From Paenibacillus terricola (GTDB lineage: Bacteria; Bacillota; Bacilli; Paenibacillales; Paenibacillaceae), in assembly GCF_014779765.1 (NCBI RefSeq), contig NZ_JACXZA010000001.1:1-64000 (forward strand): a stretch of 64,000 nucleotides of DNA, in the 5' to 3' direction. Of the stretch, positions 9,012-17,427 are shown one piece after another. Under the pieces are notes generated by a model. It was not told the origin of the DNA. It ran no database searches and saw nothing but the letters and a program-made list of their open reading frames with translations. The translations under genes were made by a program, and so were the position numbers. The first letter of the stretch is position 1. The number at the start of each line of letters is the position of its first letter.

Positions 9012-10574
9012 ATGGTTAAGGCGAAAAAGAGTGCATTACTGCTTATGGTACTCGCCCTCACGTCGTCAATGGCTTTGGCAGCGTGCGGCAGCAAGGACGA
9101 CGATAAGGGGACAAAAACAGACAGCACGACTCCGGCTGCTACTGATAACGACGTCAGCACGAAAACAGATGACAAAGAAACTGCTCCAACTTCTGATCTG
9201 AAGCCATACAAACTGGTCATGGTTTACCCAGGTACCGCTCAACCGGATGAAGCTAAAGTTGAAGATGCAATCAACAAATATTTGACGGAAAAAATCAATG
9301 CAACGATCGACCTCCAGCCTATCGACTGGACGGCTTGGGAAGATAAAGTTAACCTGATGATCGCTTCCCGTGATCCAGTGGATATCTTCTTCACGGCACA
9401 ATGGACGAAATACGCAGTTAACGTAGGGAAGAAAGCGTTCCTTGATCTTGCTCCATACCTGGATAAATACGGCGCAGACATTAAAGCTGAGCTGGATCCT
9501 GCTTACTTGGAAGGCTCGAAGATCGATGGTAAGAACTATGGCGTTCCTACGAATAAAGAGCTCGCAGCTCAAGGCGGTATCGTATACCGTAAGGACTGGG
9601 CGGATGAACTGGGCATCGATATGAGCGCAGTGAAATCGATCCAAGACCTGGATGCCGTATTCGCTAAAGTTAAGGCAGCAAAACCAGAAGTTACGCCGCT
9701 GTACCTGCTCAAAGGCGAAAACTTCGACGCGCACTACTTCGGTAACTTCGATGCACTTGGCGATACATCCATCCCAGGCATTATTCTGAAGGATGCGTCG
9801 GATACGAAAGTTAAAGCAAGCTACGATACGCAGCGTTATGTAGATAACCTGAAGATTACGCGTGACTTCTTCAACAAAGGCTACATCAACAGCGACGCTG
9901 CAACGACGACGACGATGAATACGGAAGCGCTGAAAGCAGGCAACGTATTCGCAATCACTCAATCCCTGAAACCTGGTAAAGCAGAGGAAGTCGCTGCATC
10001 CACGGATCTCGTTGGTAAACTGGCTCAAATCGAACTCAATGAGAAAACGGTTTCGACTTCGGAAACATCCGGCTCGATGCTCGCAATCTCCACGACTTCG
10101 GGTGATCCAGATCGTGCCATGATGTTCATTAACCTGCTGCACACGGACAAATACCTGAACAACCTGCTCAACTTCGGTATCGAAGGCGACCACTACACAC
10201 GTAACGGTGAAATCATCACGCAAACTGCTAACGCGAAGAACTATGCGCCAGGCGCTGCTTGGATGTTCGGTAACCAATTCCTGAACTACGTTATGGATTC
10301 GGAAGCTCCAGACAAGTGGGATCAATTCAAGAAATTCAACGAAGGTCCTAAAGTTTCCCCAGGCCTCGGCTTCGTATTCGACAGCGAGCCTGTGAAAGCT
10401 GAAGTTAGCGCGATCGTAAACATCGACCGTCAATACCAAGTAGCTCTGGAAACAGGTTCGGTTGACGTTGATTCTGTTCTTGCTGAGTACAAGGACAAAC
10501 TGATCAAAGCTGGCGTTGAGAAAGTAATCACTGAGAAACAAGCGCAATTCGATAAGTTCCTTGCTGCGAAGTAA
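9012..10574 (+). CDS. Extracellular solute-binding lipoprotein of a CUT1 sugar importer (LplA-like)
   Basis: A 520-residue lipoprotein. The signal peptide ends in the lipobox LAAC (Cys at 25), followed by a Ser/Thr/Asp-rich linker of about 35 residues and a two-lobed binding domain (SBP family 1, LplA-like). In-frame starts exist at TTG 8994, ATG 9006 and ATG 9012. GGAGG at 8997-9001 gives the best spacing to 9012. It should capture an oligosaccharide at the cell surface and hand it to the two upstream permeases. It closes the operon, and a strong terminator follows. Confidence 0.88.
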   Translation: MVKAKKSALLLMVLALTSSMALAACGSKDDDKGTKTDSTTPAATDNDVSTKTDDKETAPTSDLKPYKLVMVYPGTAQPDEAKVEDAINKYLTEKINATIDLQPIDWTAWEDKVNLMIASRDPVDIFFTAQWTKYAVNVGKKAFLDLAPYLDKYGADIKAELDPAYLEGSKIDGKNYGVPTNKELAAQGGIVYRKDWADELGIDMSAVKSIQDLDAVFAKVKAAKPEVTPLYLLKGENFDAHYFGNFDALGDTSIPGIILKDASDTKVKASYDTQRYVDNLKITRDFFNKGYINSDAATTTTMNTEALKAGNVFAITQSLKPGKAEEVAASTDLVGKLAQIELNEKTVSTSETSGSMLAISTTSGDPDRAMMFINLLHTDKYLNNLLNFGIEGDHYTRNGEIITQTANAKNYAPGAAWMFGNQFLNYVMDSEAPDKWDQFKKFNEGPKVSPGLGFVFDSEPVKAEVSAIVNIDRQYQVALETGSVDVDSVLAEYKDKLIKAGVEKVITEKQAQFDKFLAAK

Positions 10575-10647
10575 TCTTCGATTGGTTTAAGTAATCACTA
10601 CGATTTCGGCGTTAATGGTACACGTATTTCCCCCTCACCCAATTCTT

Positions 10648-10678
10648 GCGCTCTCCCTTCAGGGAGGGCGCTTTTTTT
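10648..10678 (+). terminator. Terminator of the importer operon
   Basis: The 10-bp stem GCGCTCTCCC/GGGAGGGCGC (one T-G pair) with loop TTCA is followed by seven T. Confidence 0.9.
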
Positions 10679-10955
10679 ATATCTATAGAAGACCAAATTC
10701 GTGTAGAAGATAACGCCTAGCTGCTGAGTATGGCCGTCAATATTGGAATAGCTTTATATAGAAGAAGTTCATGTTCGGATAAGCAGCGATCTAATGGTCT
10801 GAGAGGTGCTCCGACTGAAGGTTGGAGGGCGCCCCGACCTAGGTCCAGTCACAAAAACAGCCGGGAGTCCGTTTTGGCAAAGCGCAAAACAACCTAGAAT
10901 AAGGACATAAGGTTAAGCAAACAAGTTGAGAGAAACGAAGGTGGTGGAAAACGAT
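10679..10955 (+). promoter_or_regulatory. Upstream region of the envelope-stress cluster with two dyads
   Basis: No gene was recognised in these 277 bases. Two inverted repeats stand out: CTCCGAC/GTTGGAG at 10809-10827 (5-base spacer) and the perfect palindrome GACCTAGGTC at 10836-10845. About 50 bases further on, TAGAAT at 10895-10900 could be a -10 element, with a weak -35. The dyads are candidates for binding of the LiaR-like regulator encoded at the end of the cluster. Confidence 0.4.
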
Positions 10956-11243
10956 ATGAATAACCAATCGGCAAAAGGAATCGCGTTAATCGTCGTCGGC
11001 GGACTCATCGCGTTACCCATTCTAGGCATCACGCTCGGATGGATTATCAAGCTGCTCTTCCCGATCATCCTAATCGGTCTTGGTGTGGTAGGTTGGCGGA
11101 ACAACAGCAAAGTGCTAGGCGGTCTGATGATCGCATTCGGCGGACTGATGGTGCTAGGCAAGTTTCACACATGGATCTTGCTGGCAATCGCGATCGCACT
11201 CGTAGCATTCGGTGTATCGCACCTCAACAAGAGAAAGTACTAA
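10956..11243 (+). CDS. LiaI/LiaF-like small membrane protein
   Basis: A 95-residue, very hydrophobic protein with about four membrane-spanning stretches separated by short turns (ALIVVGGLIALPILG, LLFPIILIGLGVVGW, GGLMIAFGGLMVLG, ILLAIAIALVAFGV). This pattern matches the LiaI-LiaF-like transmembrane family. ATG 10956 was preferred over the TTG at 10926 because of the GGTGG stretch just upstream. It is the first gene of a cluster with two PspA proteins. In Bacillus, LiaI recruits the PspA-like LiaH to the membrane under stress, and the same role is inferred here. Confidence 0.65.
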   Translation: MNNQSAKGIALIVVGGLIALPILGITLGWIIKLLFPIILIGLGVVGWRNNSKVLGGLMIAFGGLMVLGKFHTWILLAIAIALVAFGVSHLNKRKY

Positions 11244-11290
11244 AACAAGCTTAGATCGACACGGATAGAAATAGGAGGAGGAAAGAACCG

Positions 11291-11971
11291 ATGAGCATTA
11301 TTCGGAGAGTGCGAGACATTACAGCGGCAACTTTGAACGAACGGTTGGAAAAATCGGAAGATCCGGTTCGATTGATCGATCAGTTTCTCTGGTCGACACG
11401 AGAAGAGATCATCCAATGCGAGAAGCTGTACCAACAGTACAGCGAACACAATCATCACTTGAAATCGCAATGGCTGCAAGCGGATCAGCACAAAGAGAAG
11501 CGTGAACAGCAAGCGATGACGGCTTTAAAGGCCGGCGAAGAGAACCTGGCACGCATCGCCCTCCACGAGAAGCAAGCAGCAGAAGAACGCGCTAATTCGT
11601 ACCGCGAGCTTTATGAACAGTCGAGCAACAACGTCGTCGAGCTTGAGAATCAGCTTCGCGAGCTGCGCAGCGAATACCAGAGCGTGTATGACAAGCGCGA
11701 GTACTACGCGGCACGGATGGAATCATTGAGACTGCAGCAGCGCATGAATGCAAGATACGGTGCGCAGGGCCAAGAGCCGGTATCCATGTTCCGCCGCCTG
11801 GAAGACCGTATCAGTGATATGGAGATGGAAGCGAAGAGCTTGCGTGACATTCGAAGAATCGGTGCAGAGGTACTGTATGAAGCCGGCAGCCGCGTACAAT
11901 CGGTTGTCGAGCGCGAATTGGAGCAATTGAAACGCAAGCTTGAGAAAGAAGGGTGGTCGTCCTCGTCATGA
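11291..11971 (+). CDS. PspA/IM30 family membrane-stress protein (first copy)
   Basis: A 226-residue, almost entirely helical, charged coiled-coil protein of the PspA/IM30/LiaH (ESCRT-III-like) family. The N-terminal amphipathic stretch MSIIRRVRDITAATLNERL is followed by EDPVRLIDQFL, the family signature. A strong AGGAGGAGG precedes the ATG. The stop overlaps the next start (ATGA at 11968). It is expected to polymerise on damaged inner membrane. It differs clearly from the second copy at 12452: it lacks the typical MGIFKR start and is more diverged. Confidence 0.85.
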   Translation: MSIIRRVRDITAATLNERLEKSEDPVRLIDQFLWSTREEIIQCEKLYQQYSEHNHHLKSQWLQADQHKEKREQQAMTALKAGEENLARIALHEKQAAEERANSYRELYEQSSNNVVELENQLRELRSEYQSVYDKREYYAARMESLRLQQRMNARYGAQGQEPVSMFRRLEDRISDMEMEAKSLRDIRRIGAEVLYEAGSRVQSVVERELEQLKRKLEKEGWSSSS

Positions 11972-12450
11972 GTAAAATGTATCGATCCAGTCGAGATAAG
12001 AAGCTGTTCGGATTGTGCGGTGGCTTAGCAGAAGCAATGGGAGTAGATGCAACACTTATTCGTATACTCCTCATTGTTCTCGCCGTATTCTCCGGCGGTA
12101 CCGTTATCCCGATCTACATTCTAGCAGCATTCGTTGTACCGAAGGCGCCATATTATGGCGGATTCAATGGAAATGGCTTTGGACCAGGACCTAATGGCCC
12201 TTACTACGACCACGGTTATGGCCAGCAGCATCACCAAGGCTACAACAATGGTTACAACAACCCGCCATACGGCGGAGCGGGCGCTAACAACGGTCCATAT
12301 GGCAACCCATCCGGCAACCGTCAATATAATGCTGGCAATAACGCTAATCAATTCGATTCGATGATGGAAGATCTGGAGCGCAAAGCGCTTCGCAAAGAAG
12401 TAGAAGAACTGAAATCCAAACTAGCGAAGTATGAGAAGGGAGATTTTTAA
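11968..12450 (+). CDS. PspC-domain membrane protein with Gly/Asn/Tyr-rich tail
   Basis: A 160-residue protein. Residues 1-60 form a PspC domain ([20 protein letters not shown], then a membrane helix ending FVVPKAP). About 60-125 is a low-complexity stretch rich in Gly, Asn, Tyr and Pro, and about 125-160 is a charged helical segment ending in a coiled-coil-like [20 protein letters not shown]. The start ATG overlaps the stop of the first PspA gene. The next gene begins one base after its stop. PspC proteins sense envelope stress or regulate PspA, and the flanking PspA genes on both sides support that. Confidence 0.8.
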   Translation: MSKMYRSSRDKKLFGLCGGLAEAMGVDATLIRILLIVLAVFSGGTVIPIYILAAFVVPKAPYYGGFNGNGFGPGPNGPYYDHGYGQQHHQGYNNGYNNPPYGGAGANNGPYGNPSGNRQYNAGNNANQFDSMMEDLERKALRKEVEELKSKLAKYEKGDF

Positions 12451-12451
12451 T

Positions 12452-13138
12452 ATGGGAATCTTTAAACGCATGAAGGATTTGACGAAGGCATCGGTACATG
12501 AGCTGCTTGATAAAGTGGAAGATCCAGTAATTATGCTGAACCAATACCTCCGCGATATGGAGGAAGAAATTCGCCAAGCTGAAGTAACAGTAGCGAAGCA
12601 ACTGACGAATGAGCGCCGCATGAAGCAGCGTGTAGAAGAAGCAGCGCGCTCGGCAGCATCGCTTGAGCCAAGAGCAGAAGCAGCACTCCGTGCAGGTCAT
12701 GAAGAGCAAGCACGCAAGCTGCTTGAAGAGAAGATCGTTCTGGAACAAAAGGTTACGGAATACACAGAGCTTCACGCACAAGCTAAAGCACAAGCTGATG
12801 ATCTCATGCAGCAGCTGCACGGCATGAAGGATGAGTTCTACCAGCTCCGCAACAAGCGCAACGAGCTTGCAACACGTGCTCAGCTGGCGAAAGCGAAGAA
12901 ACAGCTGTCGCAGCTGTCCGCAACGCAAAACTCGATTACGAGCGGCGGCGCTTCACGCGGCTTCAGCCGGATGGAAGAGAAAATCATTCAGATGGAAGCG
13001 GAAGCAGACGTTCTCCGCACGCCATATCCAGCATACAACAATGCTTCTGTCGCTTCGACGATCGACCTTGAGAAACGCGGCATCGTAGAAGAACAGCTGG
13101 AAGCATTGAAGAAAAAACTGAATAGCAGCGCAGAGTAA
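12452..13138 (+). CDS. pspA: PspA/IM30 family membrane-stress protein (second copy)
   Basis: A 228-residue canonical PspA. The amphipathic start is [19 protein letters not shown], the signature is [19 protein letters not shown], and long coiled coils follow. AAGGGAG lies 9 bases before ATG 12452. The upstream in-frame ATG at 12431 lies inside the preceding gene and has no good ribosome binding site. It probably binds and protects the inner membrane. Two different PspA paralogues around a PspC gene suggest a hetero-oligomer or a division of labour (inference). Confidence 0.9.
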   Translation: MGIFKRMKDLTKASVHELLDKVEDPVIMLNQYLRDMEEEIRQAEVTVAKQLTNERRMKQRVEEAARSAASLEPRAEAALRAGHEEQARKLLEEKIVLEQKVTEYTELHAQAKAQADDLMQQLHGMKDEFYQLRNKRNELATRAQLAKAKKQLSQLSATQNSITSGGASRGFSRMEEKIIQMEAEADVLRTPYPAYNNASVASTIDLEKRGIVEEQLEALKKKLNSSAE

Positions 13139-13310
13139 TCGATAGCTGCATGATTGTAATGGGCGGACCGTCATGAACGGCCGCCCTTCTTGGGCGACAA
13201 TTTGCAAAGAATGCAACAGATCGTGTCTTTCATTCGATCTGGAATACGTCTACAATTATGGGTAGAGTGAACGTACGCACCATAAGGGCGGGAGAAGGAG
13301 CACGTGGTTC

Positions 13311-14291
13311 ATGTCTGTCAAAAAAAACGAGCAATCGAAAGCGACCAAGCGGAAAAGCCAAGCAGCTGAAACGATCATATGGTTGTTGATTGTCATTGGA
13401 CTTCTGCTAATTGTGCTTCATAGCTTGGGTTACATAGAAGTGTTCACGCTTCAAAGCCGAGGAGCCATTATTTCACTTGCAATCATCGCTGCAGCACTGG
13501 CTGCTGCGGCGTTAAACAGCTATCTGCAGGGGCTGCGCCTGAAGGAGGCGCTGCAGCGTCTTGCAGATCGTCAATATCGCCGACCACGGGTTACAATAGA
13601 CCATGCAGAGGACGAAGCGGATGGCATCAGCAGCGAAGAAACGGATGAGATGTGGGAAGAGAAGGTGAAATTCTCTGCCGTTATCGAAGAGCGTCAGCGT
13701 CTTGCGCGCGAGCTCCATGATGCGGTCAGTCAGCAGCTGTTTGCCATATCGATGACAGCGACGGCTGTTGGGCGTACGATTGAGAAGGACTGGGAGCGTG
13801 CGAAACGGCAGGTAGAGCTGATCGAAGAGATGGCGGCTGTCGCGCAATCCGAGATGCGGGCGCTTCTGCTGCACCTGCGGCCTGTCCATCTGGACGGCAA
13901 GAACTTGGGCGAAGCACTGCAAACGCTTGTCTATGAGCTGCAACAGAAAACATCGATGTCCATTACCTTGACTGTAGATGGCGAGATGACATTGGATACG
14001 CAATCGGAGGACCATCTGTTCCGAATTGCGCAGGAAGCGATCTCGAATACGCTGCGCCACTCGAAGGCCCAGTCGATGTCGATTCATCTGAGCGGCTTCG
14101 GCAGGCAGGTGCGGCTTACTTTTGTAGATGATGGGGTAGGGTTCGAAGTTGAAGAGCGTAAGCATTCCTCTTATGGCTTGCTGACGATGGAGGAGCGGGT
14201 GCTGGAGATGGGCGGCTCGCTTGATATCGAGAGCAAATCCGGGGCAGGCACGAAGATCGATATATGGGTACCAGCGCGAACGGCGGAATAA
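13311..14291 (+). CDS. LiaS-like sensor histidine kinase (HisKA_3 type)
   Basis: A 326-residue NarL-type sensor kinase. Two closely spaced membrane helices (about 22-42 and 52-70) leave almost no extracellular domain, as in the intramembrane-sensing LiaS kinases. The HisKA_3 box RQRLARELHDAVSQQL carries His136, and the ATPase end has DDGVGF and YGLLTMEERVLEMGG. GGAG lies 10 bases before the ATG. The response regulator starts 16 bases downstream. Position and architecture suggest it senses membrane damage and induces the PspA genes upstream. Confidence 0.85.
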   Translation: MSVKKNEQSKATKRKSQAAETIIWLLIVIGLLLIVLHSLGYIEVFTLQSRGAIISLAIIAAALAAAALNSYLQGLRLKEALQRLADRQYRRPRVTIDHAEDEADGISSEETDEMWEEKVKFSAVIEERQRLARELHDAVSQQLFAISMTATAVGRTIEKDWERAKRQVELIEEMAAVAQSEMRALLLHLRPVHLDGKNLGEALQTLVYELQQKTSMSITLTVDGEMTLDTQSEDHLFRIAQEAISNTLRHSKAQSMSIHLSGFGRQVRLTFVDDGVGFEVEERKHSSYGLLTMEERVLEMGGSLDIESKSGAGTKIDIWVPARTAE

Positions 14292-14307
14292 GGGAGGAGC
14301 AAGGGCG

Positions 14308-14988
14308 ATGGATAAAGTCAGTCACAGTAATGAGACGGAAATTGGACATTCGATAAAAGTGCTGCTGGTCGATGATCATGAGATGGTTCGAATCGGCTTG
14401 GCAGCCGTTCTAGATACAGAGGATGGCATTGAGGTTGTAGGAGAAGCAAGCAACGGGTATGACGGTATTCGTCTTGCGCAAGCTTATTCGCCCGATGTCG
14501 TCCTGATGGACCTCGTAATGGAAGGCATGGACGGCGTGGAGACGACGCGCAAAATATTAGAGTTGTATCCGGACTGTAAGGTCATTGTTCTGACGAGCTA
14601 TCTGGATGACAGCAAGCTGTATCCGGTCATCGAGGCGGGAGCTTTCAGCTATCTGCTCAAAACTTCGCGCGCCAGTGAAATCGCCGATGCGATTCGCGCT
14701 GCTGCACGAGGACAGTCGGTGCTCGAATCGCAGGTTGCTGCGAAGATGATGAATCGGTTCCGTCAGCCCAAGCAGTCGGCGGCGAAGCTGCATGAGCAAT
14801 TGACCGAACGTGAGATGGAAGTGCTCAAGCTCGTCGCAACGGGCAAATCCAATCAAGAGATTGCCGATGAGCTGTTCATCGGGATCAAGACGGTTAAGTT
14901 CCATGTTACGAATATTTTCTCCAAATTGAATGTAGACGATCGTACGCAGGCTGCTATCTATGCGCATAAGCATGGTTTGGCGGAATAA
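14308..14988 (+). CDS. LiaR-like response regulator (NarL/LuxR type)
   Basis: A 226-residue regulator. The receiver domain has DDHEMVRIGL and the phospho-acceptor Asp68 in VVLMDLVMEGMDG. The C-terminal LuxR helix-turn-helix is LTEREMEVLKLVATGKSNQE. GGGAGGAG lies upstream of ATG 14308, and a longer in-frame reading from 14221 would overlap the kinase and lacks such a site. It is the partner of the kinase directly upstream and the likely activator of this cluster. A terminator follows. Confidence 0.88.
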   Translation: MDKVSHSNETEIGHSIKVLLVDDHEMVRIGLAAVLDTEDGIEVVGEASNGYDGIRLAQAYSPDVVLMDLVMEGMDGVETTRKILELYPDCKVIVLTSYLDDSKLYPVIEAGAFSYLLKTSRASEIADAIRAAARGQSVLESQVAAKMMNRFRQPKQSAAKLHEQLTEREMEVLKLVATGKSNQEIADELFIGIKTVKFHVTNIFSKLNVDDRTQAAIYAHKHGLAE

Positions 14989-15026
14989 GCGGGATCGCTT
15001 GCATCTGCATGATACTTGCATTTGCT

Positions 15027-15062
15027 GCCGGCAGACGATAATCGTCTTGCCGGCTTTTTTCT
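15027..15062 (+). terminator. Terminator after the LiaR-like gene
   Basis: The stem GCCGGCA/TGCCGGC is extended by GACGAT/ATCGTC (one bulged T) and followed by TTTTTTC. It closes the envelope-stress cluster. Confidence 0.88.
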
Positions 15063-15117
15063 TTGTCTGTTACAATAGTAATTATTGGATATTTGATTGG
15101 TGTGGAGTTGTAGGCTG

Positions 15118-15729
15118 TTAGCCTTGTCGCTCAATGAGCAGACTGAGCGAGTGAATCATCGTACTGTAAGACTGTAGACGAGCATGAGGAGAATAGCTGT
15201 AGCCAGTGCTTCTCATCATACGCGCGAGCAGCTTAGGTTCAATGAGCATACTTGCAGGTGTGCGCTCGATCTGATGAATGACCTTCAGGACGGCTGATGC
15301 AGGACCACCGATATCGAACAGATGGGATACATCATCTTGGAACGATTCCGATAGCGCCTTCTTCCAAGACTGACGCAGACAAGGATGCTCATCGAATAGC
15401 TGTATGGCTGCTTCGAACTCGCGTTGGAAATCGGCCGCAAGAGAAGTAGGGGTATGGGAAGCGTCCTTCCGTTTATGTCTAAGCTGACGCGGCAGAGGGG
15501 TTAAGCCCCGAACGATCGTCTTGGTCAGAATGGAAAGCTGCTTTATGAGAGCGGATATGGCTTGCGCGGCTTCCGAAGCGGCCTTGCGATCATCCTGCTT
15601 GTCCGCCCCCGTATCAAGCAGGGCATCGTGTTCCTCTTGAAGCTTATACTCGGCATACGGTCTAATGCGCTGAACGCGAGATACGGCTGTTGGAATGGAC
15701 TTTGGTTGAAGCGGATCGATTCTCATCAT
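15118..15729 (-). CDS. Hypothetical protein
   Basis: About 203 residues from the ATG-ATG pair at 15724-15729, which I prefer to the longer reading from 15891 because that would overlap the upstream gene. No convincing ribosome binding site was seen for either start. The N-terminus is MMRIDPLQPKSIPTAVSRVQ, the middle is basic (LPRQLRHKRKDAS), and the rest is a mostly helical, soluble chain without signal or membrane segment. I do not recognise a family. It lies 101 bases downstream of another hypothetical gene on the same strand and may be cotranscribed with it. Confidence 0.5.
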   Translation of the reverse strand: MMRIDPLQPKSIPTAVSRVQRIRPYAEYKLQEEHDALLDTGADKQDDRKAASEAAQAISALIKQLSILTKTIVRGLTPLPRQLRHKRKDASHTPTSLAADFQREFEAAIQLFDEHPCLRQSWKKALSESFQDDVSHLFDIGGPASAVLKVIHQIERTPASMLIEPKLLARMMRSTGYSYSPHARLQSYSTMIHSLSLLIERQG

Positions 15730-15830
15730 GCAGAAGGTGGCGAATGGTGTCGGCGGGCGCGGAACGTGAGCCGCGCGCCGCTCGAGCAACAGGATTGCGG
15801 AGAAGGAATGCAATGAATGAGCGCAGCTGG

Positions 15831-16211
15831 TTATAGAAGAAGGAATAGAAAAGCGATGGTTGCCAGATCGATGGCGAATGCCGCGCCCCATGGATTGTAA
15901 TAGCCGTAGTCATAGCTATAATCGTACGCTTTGGTTTGAACTTGCGACAACTCATCCTCCTGAACGTTCTGTTTCTTGTTCTTCTTGTTCTTCTTCGGTT
16001 GTTCCGTGTAGTCCGCTGTGGAATTGTGCTGATTCAGAACGGCATGCTGACCTGCATTCGGCGAGCCCATAGGTCCGTTCAATGTCACGCGGCCGCTGCG
16101 GCAGTGGGACAGCACGCCAACATGCCGTCTGCCGTCGTGCGTCACGATACATACCGGCAGTCCGCAGAATCGGGATATGTTATCCTCATGTAGTGGGAAA
16201 ATCGGTTCCAT
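15831..16211 (-). CDS. Hypothetical protein with C-terminal hydrophobic segment
   Basis: A 126-residue protein. The N-terminal half (HEDNISRFCGLPVCIVTHDG, then RHVGVLSHCRSGRVTLNG) looks like a small beta-barrel module. A Lys/Asn/Gln-rich linker (PKKNKKNKKQN), a Tyr/Asp-rich stretch (AYDYSYDYGYYNPWG) and a hydrophobic tail ending FLFLLL follow. AGGAGGT lies 10 bases before ATG 16211, which fixes the start. I do not recognise a named family. The layout, a charged linker with a C-terminal membrane tail, suggests a tail-anchored protein. It is divergent from the gene at 16332. Confidence 0.65.
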   Translation of the reverse strand: MEPIFPLHEDNISRFCGLPVCIVTHDGRRHVGVLSHCRSGRVTLNGPMGSPNAGQHAVLNQHNSTADYTEQPKKNKKNKKQNVQEDELSQVQTKAYDYSYDYGYYNPWGAAFAIDLATIAFLFLLL

Positions 16212-16316
16212 TTCGTTATGCACCTCCTAGTTCTACGCCCATCTTATGCAGGCAAGGGCATGTGTGCATGGTCAATCACCCAGATCGACTAAGCTTCGGC
16301 CCGCCCAATTCCTTAA

Positions 16317-17258
<942 letters not shown>

Positions 17259-17288
17259 TTAAGACGAGGTTGAGGTTCGTCTGCAATG

Positions 17289-17329
17289 CGATTGATTACC
17301 TTTACTTAGGTGGACAATCAGTTTTTTTT
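17289..17329 (+). terminator. Terminator upstream of zwf
   Basis: Two-part hairpin GATTG/CAATC with inner ACCT/AGGT, followed by a run of eight T. It separates the preceding gene from zwf. Confidence 0.55.
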
Positions 17330-17427
17330 ATGGCTTGTTGAATGGCGCAATAAGGATGAATATGCTACACTACAATACATGATAGACGTATAGAATAGAG
17401 AAAATTGCTAAGGGAAGAATGAGGAAC

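Noticed and set aside
9066..10547. A 493-codon leftward open frame
   Set aside because: Antisense of the binding-protein gene, produced by its codon bias, with no start context.
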